Of a stretch of DNA of 64,000 nucleotides, positions 23,801 to 35,792 are shown one piece after another. A program made the translations under genes and the position numbers. The stretch comes from Chondrosia reniformis (lineage: Eukaryota > Porifera > Demospongiae > Chondrillida > Chondrillidae). The notes beneath the pieces are model-generated. The model did not search any database and had not been told where the DNA came from. It saw nothing but the letters and a program-made list of their open reading frames with translations. The stretch covers positions 2,048,501-2,112,500 of the forward strand of contig OX359200.1 in the NCBI GenBank assembly GCA_947172415.1, read 5' to 3'. How positions within the stretch are numbered: position 1 is the first letter of the stretch; every line of letters starts with the position of its first letter.

Positions 23801-26800
23801 GTTGGTGGACTATTTGATGTACGGTTACTGCTATATATCCATGAGGCAAGATAGCGGTCTAACTCCTAAGCTATTAGTGACTATCTTTACCTGTTGTGCC
23901 ATGCAGCATTATGCTTAATTGTGTACTGGCCTCATTATTCCATAAGAATATGCACTCATTGTGCACATTCCTAATATTAGGGCGTTTGTAGGTTCGTCAA
24001 CATAAAATATGTAATAATGAATTTTCATTATCAGTTGACTCTGGATTTACCCCATCAACTCATGTCTCCGAGTAGACGTGAGTGGGTGGTTTCTTTCTTT
24101 CAGCCCATTCTTCTAATAATGAATTACATGAAATATTTCTGAAACACCTACCTCTAGTATGTGAGACACTCTTCCCCACTGTCTGAGATACTGCCCCACT
24201 ATCTTAGATCATTTGCACAAGAGAACTAACACATACTTACATAAAGTACTATACATAGCCATGAACCAAAGAGATTATATATGTAGTTTATATATATCTT
24301 GTAGTCCTTTACCTTGCTACTAGAAATGCTATATAATTAGGTTGTTCTCTTAATTCCTAATGCAGTATTCCACTTTTGTACACCGACCATTGAAAGAGTG
24401 GATGCAGCTGAAGAGTTAAACTTGACAGGATTTGTGGAGTGTCCAGATATTGAGTTAACAGAATTCTTCCTTGCTCCAGAGAATGTAACCAGTGAAGATC
24501 AACCAGGGGAATGTAAGTTGGACTTGGAAACATTTTAGTTGTTAATAGTATATGTGTATAATTGTATAAACGTACATCATGTATATATACAGTATGTAGT
24601 CATTAATGTACACTGAAATCATAAACTTGGAATTCATAGATTGAAATTAATACTACTCTTGAGGTACGTACTATAACTACGTAGGTCATATTTGTATATA
24701 TATAATTGGTCATTCTGTATATGTATGTACCTTAACACTGTTTTATCTGTATTTGTTACTTGATCCAAATGGCTTTGATCAATTGCACTTGCTGCATATG
24801 TTCTATATGTATTCCTAAAGGTTGTTCTTGTACATAGTTTTTACAACTTAACATAATTCAACTATTACTTGCATTTTCTTTTACTTATATAGGTTTCATA
24901 GCTCTTGAATACTAAATATGTTTGCATTCGTTAATAAATTAAGAGGAAATTATTAATTGTACTAACCCCACACAATGACTCAGATGAATTATATATGAAT
25001 TATCACTTTTATTTAAAAAGTGATTGCCTCACAGTCAAAATTCATCAAAGATTCACAGACATTCAGTTTGGCCCTTCTTAAGGCTGATCAGTGTGGTACA
25101 CTTTGATGGTAATTTTGGATTACTGCCTTCAACGTTTATGGTAATCCATCACAAGTGAAAAACATGGTGGTTTCATAACCAGTAAAAGTGGAGGTTACAG
25201 ACTGTGTATGCACAATGAATTAAAAGTTAGTTAGTTGCACTAACCCTGTTCACAGGCTAAGATTAAATTATCCATAGAAGGTATAACAACAAACTCATCA
25301 CTAAAGTGTACCACACTGGTGACCTCTGTAGAGGGCTAAACAGATTTAATTTTTTTCAACATTAGCATAATAATACTCAATATTACAAAAATTAATATGT
25401 CTAATTTATCCTTTCAGAATCTGTCATATTACTTGTATTAGACATACTGATTATGCTCCTTATTATCCATTTGACCTTGTACGTAGTGTGTGACTCTTCT
25501 TGTTTGACATGTGTGAGGATAGAAGACCCAACAGCCTGTCTAACATGTAGTCATACAGAAGTTACTATATCTGGTGATCCTCCAGGAGAATGTATTATAC
25601 CAGGCAAGTGCTTACAGGATTGTTTGCATATATACTCAACTGTGTGTGGCGATTAGAATAGTATCATTTGCTTAAGTTAATAGAATTGGGTTTGTAACTT
25701 TTGTAACTTTTAGATTATAAATCTTAATAGTAGTGTTGCAATTGAATCCTGAAATAGTATGCATTTTGACATTACATGCCATTCAAGTGTTTATAGTAAA
25801 GTAGTAGACATTGTACCCTGTACAGAGACTACATACGTATGTCTCTTAATTGTTAGTAACCATATGTACATATGCTTTTTCATCTATTTAAACTTCTCTT
25901 AACAGTGAGGTATTTCACATCTATCTTTATACTCCCTTCTATCAGCTCTAAAGTACCGTAATTCAGGAAATTTTCGTTGTTAAAATATTTTCGTGGTACC
26001 AAGAAAATTTCTCACATGAAATTATAATATATGGTCACGCAAACCGCTGAAAATGGCTCTACTGCGATACCTGCAGCGCAAGGATGATATCTTTCGTAAT
26101 CCTCAACTTACAGTGAGGTATTGCACATCTATCTTTGTACTCCCTTCTATCAGCTCTAAAGTACCGTAATTCGGGAAATTTTCATGATAATACATTTTCA
26201 TGGTTTTCCCCAAACCATGAAAATTTTAACACGAAAACTTTTTCCACTCCAACCACAAATATTTCCCGAATTACGGTATATTAATTTTGTGAAATTTTAT
26301 TAGCTGATTAGCCCACTTTTGTGTATTAAGTGATTTCATATTAAGAAATTGCAAGGTATATTCCAACAACAGAATACAGTGTAAGACTGAGAGATGGGTA
26401 TTCTGATGAAAGAGGAAGAGTGGAGATATTCTTAATAGATGGATGGCGTACCATCTGTAGTGACACTTGGGACATTAACATTGCTCATGTTGTATGTCAG
26501 CAGCTTGGATACCTGAGGGCAGAGGAAGCCTATATCGGAAGTGCTGGTGGGCAGTTTGGCTCAGGAAGTGACTCCATCATTGAGAGTATCCATTGTAATG
26601 GTAATAAAGTATTAATAAGAGATTGTAGCATTGATATTACAAGTAGTGGAATATGTTCACACAGTCAAGATTCAGCAGTTATATGCACAGGTAGGGAACA
26701 GTAATTTACATATTATTATTGAAAGTTGGTCTACATATATTTATATGCATGTACCCCTATGACGTGATGAGAAAGATTATACTAGGATATTTTACATTTA

Positions 26801-29800
26801 GTATTACAAATGTTATGTTGAGCCTATTCTCCTTTTACTTACAGACAGTTGCCGTGGTAACAGGGTTACATCCAATAGTTTATATGAAATGACCTATTTT
26901 GTTGAAGGAAATGCTGTAGATTTCACAATCAGAGCTGAAACTACTGGATGGGTTGGACTTGGCTTCTCAACAGATCAACTGATGGTTCGTATTGCAATAT
27001 GAATGTGCATGCATAGGTGTTGACTTGATTTACTTGTCTTGCAATTCATGTGATCCTATATGCATAGGCTTTGGAACCGGGGTAAAGGGGGGTGGGTGGG
27101 GGTAGGAGGGCCACGCCCAACCCCCCAACTTACTTACACCTCTTATACATATATATAGTCCTGGTGCCCTAAGGATTTGTGAGCTGGAAAGTTCAATAAA
27201 GGGTGGCAATATTCTGTGATTCACTTGTACTTAGTATCGCTCTTAAGTATTTCATCTTCTCTATTTAATGTGTCTTCAAACTCTTGTCTGACCATGTTTT
27301 ACTTCATAAGAAGGAGGCTATGGAATTATTGTATTGACAGCACTGCATGTGTTCATCATTATTAAAGTTTGTAACATAGAAAAACGCTCTTTTGTCCATA
27401 CAGCCTAACAGTGATGTCATTATTGGAGGAATAGACCCCAATGGGACATTTATATCAGACAGGTATGAGATTGGTGGTTTACTGTTCTTCACTAGCGAAC
27501 TTTATCTCTTTTGGAATTCATATTAGAAGTTCATTATGCATTTTTGGCACACTTAGATATGCAACAACTAGAGCAATGCCTCCTGTGGATGAACAACAAG
27601 ATATTGAAATGAATGCTATCACTACTGAAAATGGAGTAATGACTGTTCAGTTCAGAAGACAAAGAGACACAGGAGACAGCATGGATGACTTAACATTAGA
27701 TGTGTGTCTATACTTCTTGTATGCTTGGGATGGTACATTTGATATTAACAATCCATCATCATTGGGTATACACAGTCATCGTGAAGCTAGTCCCTATCAA
27801 GTGTGTATACCACCAGACACAATATGTAGAGGTAGGACTCTTTATATATACTGTATATTTGCTTATATAGCAGTTTCTGTAACAAAATGACAAAGGGAAT
27901 TTTAGAAGTAGTCTTTTCTAAGATCTTTGTCCTTTTTCATAGAGTGTGGCTTTGGAACATACAGATCTGGTACAGAATGTACTTCTGAGTGTCCTTTGGG
28001 AGAAGTAGCTGATTATGACCCAAGAAGGTGTAGGATGTCTGAAGGTATGTACTAAAGAGATTTATTGTATATGTAAATAGAAGCAATCCACTCATATGGT
28101 GATCGGCACTTGGCAGTAATCTTCACCTTTAATTGCAACCATAAGTATTTACATTGTAACTTCAATAATGGATATGATCTTTCAACTAATCATCAGTGCA
28201 GTGCACTACATTTTTGTACCCAAGAAGCCGGTTCTTCCAACTTTTTGGATGACTGAGAGCCAATCGTTGGTTGTCATTTCACACCTTCAGATCCACAGCT
28301 AATTTTGGAACCTTGGATTATCAGCTACTGTCTGTAGAAATCCACTATAGTTAGCATAATAGTACGTACTTACATACGTATAGTAGAAAAAAAAACTATG
28401 AAAAGCTAGTCTTGTCTCAAATGGAAGTATACTCTTATGAATTTTAAAAAGTGCATGAATATATATGAATATAAGACAATAGAAGAATGCCATCTAAAAG
28501 CAATAACTACATTGTAGTAAGAATTTTCTGTAATGTGTCTCTGATCTGATCTAAAATTCACTATTTTAATGTATACATGTAGCCATTTTGGAATTGCATT
28601 GTATGGTCCTGACATATACAAGTTCTAATGTATAGTATATACTAGCATGCTAATGCATACATTTTAGGTACGTACTTGAAGGACATTATTCCCAAGTTCC
28701 ATTTATACCTTTACATTATATACGTAATTTCTGATGAAATTTTATTTTTGTGTTAGATTCTGACATCAATTCAGCTGGATACATCTTAAATGCTACAAGA
28801 TATGAAGCAGCTGCTTTTGTTGATGAAGTGAATGACATGTTAGGAGCTGGCTCATATTTGTTCACAATTAACATTATGTCAAGTGATGGATCACCAATAG
28901 ATAATAGTGTATCATTTTTTGTGAGTACTTCAGATACTTACTTTAACGATGTTGAGGGTTCAAGTAACAATATTAGAGTCATTGTAACAGCTGATCCTAT
29001 TCCTGCTGGAACTTACACATTTTTTATCAGAATACAGCCTTTTAGTTTCCCAATTCAACCAGTTTTTGAAGTAGAAGTAGAAGTGAGAGTTTTACCACAA
29101 CCACGTAAGTGCATGATTAGCTACAAGCTACAGATTGTGTACTGAAATGTACTTCCCCAAATGGATGTGTTTACTTTCCCTTTTGTTGAATTTATTGTCA
29201 CATATTATATTATTGTTATTGCCACTAAATAGGAATGCATTATACCTTGAATATCTTTAGTTTAGTTAGGGCATTGTAAATGTATGTACTTGTATAAAAT
29301 CAACTAATTTTTGTATCATATAGGACCATGTCCTGAGGTAACTTGTGAAAATGGTGGAAGATGTGAAGAAATTGTTATCAATGCAAGAAACACCTTTAAT
29401 TGCATCTGTGTTACTGGCTTTAATGGGTTCTTCTGTGAAAATAACATTGATGACTGTGACCCTGATCCTTGTGTTAATGGTGTGTGTATGGATATGGTGA
29501 ATGACTATGTCTGTATATGCAGTGGGTACTCGGGAAAGAATTGTGATGAAGATATTAATGAATGTGAAGTGTATCAGCCTTGCATGAATGGTGGAACTTG
29601 CAATAATACTGTTGGTAACTATAGCTGTATTTGTCCTATCGAGTATGCTGGAGTCAACTGTAGTATAATATTGAAAAATTGTGATAGAATGCCTTGTCAG
29701 AACAATGGTGCTTGTATTGAACTGAGTAACTCAACTTTCTTTTGTGAATGTACTTCTGGATATACTGGACAAAACTGCTCAGAAGATGTTAATGAATGTG

Positions 29801-31692
29801 AAGTGCTTCAACCTTGTCAAAACAATGCCACATGTATCAACTCTGAGGGAGACTACTCTTGTCAGTGTGCCAATTACTTTGAAGACAAGAACTGCAGCAC
29901 TGTGATCCCTGATCCTTGTGATGACCAGCCTTGTGATAATGGTGTATGTGAGCGCATGACAGCTAGGAGCTACATGTGCATCTGTGATCCTGATTACATG
30001 GGAACACTTAGCTGTACCAAGATAGATGATTGTGAGGGTAATCCTTGTATCTATGGTGATTGCTTGGATGGCATAAATAGTTTCACTTGTAATTGCTTCC
30101 CTGGTTACACTGGTCCTATGTGTGAAATGGAAATTGATGAATGCACTCCCAATCCTTGTCTGAATGGTGGAGTGTGTGAAGACCTGATTGCTAATTTCAC
30201 TTGTATTTGTCCAGAAGAATATTTTACTGGTAGACATTGCCAGAATGATATAAACCCTTGTGATCCAGACCCTTGTCAAAATGGAGGACTGTGTGAGAAG
30301 TTAAGTGTGGATATGTACAGATGTTATTGCTTGAACCCTTTCTTTGGACAAAACTGTTCAGAGAACCTATTAGAAAATTCCTGCTATAGCTGTCCTTGTA
30401 AGAATGGAGGATCATGTAGAAATAGTACATCAGGGAGTTACATTTGTGATTGTATTGACTCCTACTTTGGAACTATCTGTGAAGCGTATGACTATTGCAG
30501 CAGCAATCCATGTCTTAATGGAGGTAGCTGTGTGAATGTAAGAAGTGTGTCTCAAAGTGATAACAAATTCATTTGTCACTGTACTGATGACTACATTGGT
30601 GCTACATGCAATATCATTAACAACCCCTGCACCAGGAGTCAGCCTTGTGGTGAGAATGGAGAGTGTGTACCACTGAGTATGGAGCAGTTCCAGTGCTCCT
30701 GTCATGAAGGTTTCAGAGGTACACTTTGCGAAAGTATTGACTATTGTAGTAGTACCCTAAATTCTTGTCACAACGGTAACTGTATATCTCTCCCTACTGG
30801 CTACTCCTGTGAATGTTATGATGGATGGACTGGAAAGAACTGTGAAGAAGATATTGATTATTGCTCTTTAAGTCCTTGTAAGAATGGAGGAGATTGCTAT
30901 GATGGGAATTACACATTCACATGTAACTGTTCAACTGTTGATTATAGAGGTGAATCTTGTGAGGAACATATTGATGATTGCATTCCTGATCCTTGTGTGA
31001 ATGGTACCTGCAGAGACCTAGTGAGGGACTACGTATGCATGTGTATGGATGGAATATCAGGTAGAAACTGCAATATACTGACTGTACCTATAGCTACCTG
31101 CAGTCAATGTGATCATGGTGAGATGTCCAATGTGTAACCATTATATGTTTTGTATAAAGTTGTGAGGCTATCACAAGACTTCTGTACATGCAATAATATT
31201 TCACTTGAAGGATACACAGAGATAATATAGAGTCAAAGTTTACTTCTAGTGAATCATACTCACTTCCTTTATCCACTGTAGCTAATTAGTCCTCTACAAC
31301 TAGTGCCATATATATATATATATGGTCGCTATGCAGTATGTTCATAGTGTCCATTTGTCTGTTAGTTGGTAGCTTTGCAGGTGGAGTGGCCTTGGCTGTT
31401 ATCATCTTCTTAGGAATGGGAGTTCTCTACTATTGCTGTAAGAGACGTAATAAGTAAGTACATGTATATTGTACTGCAGGTGCTCTATACAAGCAGTCTA
31501 CACACTTTAATTTGTATATTTAATGGTTAATGCAGGACATGTGCCTTTAGAGCGAGAGCTAGTGATGGTGACTTGCTGCAGAAAACTGAGATGTTTAATA
31601 ACTTTACATTGCAAGATACAGATGTACGAGATATAGAATCGACCATGAAGTGTACAGGAGTTAGAATCCAAGAGGAGCCAGAAATATCATAA
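20841..31692 (+). CDS. Receptor B: tandem paralogue of receptor A
   Basis: Exons: 20841-20936, 21034-21484, 21615-21712, 21782-21900, 21957-22035, 22297-22367, 22428-22484, 22781-22905, 23031-23134, 23201-23291, 23364-23552, 24366-24512, 25487-25603, 26346-26690, 26845-26984, 27404-27462, 27557-27831, 27943-28044, 28757-29104, 29324-31117, 31366-31453, 31536-31692; 1683 aa. Twenty of 22 exons have exactly the length of their receptor A partner, while the introns differ by many indels, so the frame has been kept by selection. The M8-like domain again reads HQILHTLGF, with SHWE preserved. The SRCR exon lost 4 nt near its start and stays open only if an acceptor ten bases upstream is used. A 2-nt insertion in the last exon ends the protein four codons early. 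It lies about 1.3 kb downstream of receptor A, on the same strand. The chosen start gives the same signal peptide (LGLLFVSFRL) as copy A. Confidence 0.86.
25905..26278. repeat. MITE-like element in receptor B intron 13
   Basis: Orthologous copy of the element at 13599-13972. The core runs from TACCGTAATTCAGG (25954) to CGAATTACGGTA (26278). It has the same internal duplication (CAGTGAGGTATT at about 25903 and 26112). Confidence 0.65.
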
Positions 31693-31774
31693 ACAGTAAT
31701 ATGTGATGTGTGATGTAAAGTCAAAACAGAAAAAAAACACTTGTGGTTTTGAATAGAGATCGGTTGAAAGTAAA

Positions 31775-32913
31775 ATGGCAACCGAAGAATCAGTGTTTAC
31801 AGAATTTCTAACTTTGAAAGCTATATATGGTGACGATCTAGTTGTACACGAAGGGGAGTCTTACAATAACGCTGAAGTATGCATGCGTTATGTGATTTGC
31901 GATGCTTCGATATGTTTTAAACTGTCGGGAAACTACCCAAATCAAACCCCTAGTGTTTCTCTGATTTGTGATATGTTGCCGGATCAAGTTGTCAGTAGGA
32001 TAGAAAGTGAGACAATGGAATACATGCATTCATACACGGAGCAGGGAGAACCATATTTATATCAAAGTATTGAATTTGTTAGCAGTCTACTTTGTGAACA
32101 TTCCAATAGCTTAGACGCCCCAAACTTTGCCAACAGGATGCTAGACCCTTGTAATGCCACGCGTGTCTCCTTTGCTGGAGAATGTAGCAATACGATTTCT
32201 GATCTCTGCACTGGTAATACAATCAGTAATGATTGGAATCAAACCTGTGAAGTCAATTTTGAAGGATCAGTTTGTAATAAGTCTTCATCATCATCATCAT
32301 CAGTGGAAGAAAATAAATTAAAACCTTGCCCATCAAGTAGTATGTTCACCTTGAGACATCTAACAGATTTGACAGCAGAAGTGGTGTGGATTTGTGTTGT
32401 TCAACTGGACCACATGAGAAACGAGAGGCTGTACATGGAGAACTTGAAACAATGGTCCAACAGACATGCTGTATCATGTACCCTACTGGACAGTGGTAGG
32501 TGTGGCATCATAGGAATTGTAGTAGGTGTGTCAAGGGGTGTGGATGCTTTCATGCAGACATGGAGAACCCAGCATGTCGATGTGGACTCAAAAGGTAGAT
32601 CTTGCAAGGAGAGAAGGATGACTGTCTTGTGTAAGGCAAAATACTCAGATACTGATGACATGACAGATGTTAAGTAAGTATAGTAATGTAAAGTGATTCA
32701 TCTAACAGTGATTGGGCATGCAACAGCTTTACTAGTTATACGTATATGTGTACTTAAATACTCTAGTTTAATTGCTGTTTCTTATCTTGCTATTTTTACA
32801 GACCAGAAGCTATTTATAAACAATGCACAAAAAAAGAAATAGAAGATTATTTTAAAACAATTGGTATAGAAAATATTTTTAAAGATTATGTAAAGCAAAT
32901 TTTAATAACTTGA
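31775..32913 (+). CDS. RWDD3: RWD domain-containing protein 3-like (RSUME homologue)
   Basis: Two exons, 31775-32673 and 32802-32913 (337 codons including the stop). Exon 2 adds a C-terminus of about 36 aa ending KDYVKQILIT. Residues 1-110 look like an RWD domain (FLTLKAIYGDDL, NYPNQTPSVSL). A Ser-rich linker follows, then a second domain with LDHMRNERLYMENLKQW and DVDSKGRSCKERRMTVL. Both blocks correspond to the C-terminal half of animal RWDD3, which is reported to enhance SUMO conjugation through UBC9. It is longer than the mammalian protein because of the linker. It lies 82 bp after the stop of receptor B on the same strand. It is the only intact copy of three in the window. Confidence 0.85.
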
Positions 32914-34287
32914 TATACAGTGCCTATTATTGCTTTGTTGGTATATATTTTATATGTAGTATATGTAATTTGTTTATTTCAATGAGTACGTATAATGTAT
33001 GTATGAGAGAGAGAGAAGGAAATGTTAATGTTGGCAAATCATACATGTATATACATATATATACATGCAAGAGGACAATTGTCTGCAGAGCTATATAGGG
33101 TCCAAAATTGATATACATGAAGATGCAAAGATGCAAAGATGCAAAAAAGACAAATATTCCAGGGGTCATGATCACTGATGAAGGGTGGCCATGGAATTCC
33201 CAGAAACAGCTGTCTGTCCCAGTGGAGCAGAAGAAGAAAGAAAAGATGTCATGCATGTCCAAAAGCTCCAGGTTTAGTTCGAATTCTCTATAGGCATAGC
33301 ATGTAGGAAAATGGTGTATATCTGTGAATGTACGTACATATAATGCAGCATACGTAGGTATATATGTCATCATATAGTACGTATGTACATATGTTATGGG
33401 TGTCATGTATATTATTAAGTTTCAGTATTATGCCCCTTCGAATTCTGTATGGTTAATACTTATACCATTACTGTCTTAAGTTGCTTAAATACCTTTTATG
33501 GAAGTGCCACAGTTGCATGCAGAGACTGCCATCCCTATATACTTCTAACTCAATTTTTTAAATCAACTTTATTTAACCTCAATAATATTAAAATTCTATA
33601 CAATTTCAAGGGTCTGACTTTAAATATTATATAACACAATTTTGTACAACTGAACATGTACACATGTGAGGTATATAAAGCATGCAGCATATATAACGTT
33701 TTGGGCGGATCATCCCTACTTGTTTCAATACATTTTTCAGAAGTGCCAGTCACAGTTGCAGGTACGTACTGCCATCCCTATTGCTACTTCTAACTTAATT
33801 TTTAATACTTTTATTATTTATACCAATTCTACACTATTTTAAGGATGTGACTTCAAATCATAATTTTGTACAATTGAATAGGTCTGCGGTGGCAAAATGA
33901 ATGTTCCTATATAATGCAAGTTGCTTGGAAGATGCATCAAGTTATACAATCATTTTACACATACTATTGTGTATAAAATATTCTTGAGCAAGTTAATTGA
34001 ATTACGAGTCATCAGTTATCTTCCAAAATATTGTCTCTGAGACTTGCCAGCCTGTAATGAAGATATCACACCATTGAATGTGGCAGTGGTAATAAAGCCT
34101 ATGCACATTCACACATTGATTCACTATGTTTGCCCAACTAAAGCAGAACTATGCACAAGCAACACTACATACAATACTTATGTAGAGCTTCATTTTGAGT
34201 CAACATAAAGTCACTAAGAAGTGGTTACTGAGGTGAGACCCTCTGAACACTGAGTAAGGAGCATGAACAACACACTCAACATGGTTA
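32914..34287. other. Intergenic region rich in dispersed repeats
   Basis: No supported gene; a 159-codon minus-strand open stretch here is AT-rich with no family features. It holds GA-rich and TACGTA-rich tracts, a copy of the CAGAAACAGCTGTCTG repeat (about 33160-33300), and two direct copies of a GAAGTGCCA...CTGCCATCCCTAT unit near 33500 and 33740. Related copies lie near 5150 and 54970. Confidence 0.5.
33480..33830. repeat. Two direct copies of the AGTGCCA/GCCATCCCTA repeat
   Basis: GAAGTGCCACAGTTGCATGC...ACTGCCATCCCTATATAC and AGAAGTGCCAGTCACAGTTG...CTGCCATCCCTATTGC are about 250 bp apart. Each is followed by ACTTCTAACT and a T-rich run. A diverged copy lies at about 5145-5210. Confidence 0.55.
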
Positions 34288-34667
34288 TACACTCAATCCT
34301 CCCTTATCCGGGCACCTTGGGACCAGGCACTGTCCGTAACTCAGAAATGCCAGTAACTCAGAAAACTCGAAGAGTATAGTTGCTTTATATACAAATCGTG
34401 TAAGGTACAATGCTCACTGTGTGAGGAAAATTAATTTCGAAATCGACTTCACACTTTGCCGCCAAACTTGTTAACTATTATTCACATTCTTGATGACTAA
34501 CAAGATCGGTAAACACGTTTGCCTTCAAAAACGGCCATGAATGGGACACATGCGCAACTGTTGCCATTGCCATTTTGTTAACTTGCTGACTAAGCAACCA
34601 CATAATGCTGCCCGGTAGAGGGACATGCCCGTATCTGGGGCATCCGGGGAAGGGAGGATTGAGTGTA
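34288..34667. mobile_element. TA-flanked TIR element, pogo/Tc1-type MITE
   Basis: The ends are TACACTCAATCCTCCCTTAT and AGGGAGGATTGAGTGTA, inverted and bounded by TA. The length is about 380 bp and there is no ORF. The terminal style and TA target fit a Tc1/mariner-pogo-derived MITE; the assignment to pogo is inference. Confidence 0.7.
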
Positions 34668-35792
34668 CTACATTTTATGCAAGACCTTAATCAATTTGTA
34701 TAAATGCTTGGAATCTCCAGTTGTAATAATGTTTAACATTACATGGGCTCTGTTCGACCCTGTAAATCTTGTATACAGTTGGGAACAAAATGACGGCCAC
34801 CATAAAATAAAAAAATGCACAATTGAATTACATATGTCTGTGGCAGCTGCAAATTGAAACTGAATATTACAGATTTTCAATAAAATTGAAAATGGTATAG
34901 CTATAATAAACTTAGACATTCATATGGGAAAATGCAATTCAGTGCTATCCATAATGAAAATTAAGAAAATAAAATAGGTTGAAAAGCAAAAAGAATGGAA
35001 ACCACTTTAGCATAATGAAAGGTTTAGACTCTCCTCACAAATGTTGCCGGAGGTGTAAAATCAACTAATATAGAAGTACCAAAGTCATGTATTTCAGTGG
35101 TAAGGGAAGACTCTGTTACTAATTAAGTGGGATATGGTTCCACATATTCAGACCATGTTTACCACAAGACTTGTGAGTAGGCAGGCTAAATCCAGAGCCA
35201 TGTGACAACAATGCCAAAAATGGGAATTTTGAAAACTTGCATAAAATTATCTGTCAATGCAAAATTCTGTCATTGCCCAGTGACACATATACGTACATAC
35301 AATCTACAGTGGACCTTTTAATCACGACATTCTTTTAAAATGCTTTTAGAATCCCAATTATCAAACCATCTTTCTGGGAGATATGATGCTGTACATCATT
35401 TCATTGAGTGATAGTATTATAATGTACATACGTACACGTTTCAGGTGATTGGTTCTGTTTGTGATATTACGAGCATGCTAACTGAAAAACTATCCTTTGT
35501 GAGGGAAATGGGCCGGAAGTGCCTCCAATTCTCCACAGTAATACTATCTATTAAGAAAGGAACCATCATTCCAATGTTCTAATAAAACCCCTCTTCAAAT
35601 GTATTATCTGGAAATCAAATTTTAGCACTTCATTACCTTTACTTCTGATTAACTAAACATGTTTAGTAATACATATATTTACGTATATGATGTGGCTACA
35701 GTGGTATCCACTTTGCCAAATATGTTCTGACATATACAACATATACGTACAATACATAAGTAAACTACAGAGATGGACTGTGTGTGTTGGTA
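34668..35792. other. Intergenic, 3' flank of CHMP1
   Basis: No coding exon or RNA recognised. The part nearest 35792 is presumably the CHMP1 3' UTR, because that gene runs right to left. Confidence 0.4.

Noticed and set aside
31094-31276. Minus-strand open stretch at the receptor B 3' end
   Set aside because: It overlaps the EGF exon end and an intron, with no features of its own.
32927-33406. 159-codon minus-strand open stretch
   Set aside because: AT-rich, low complexity with many Tyr/His/Ile from TACGTA-type repeats, no domain and no second copy.
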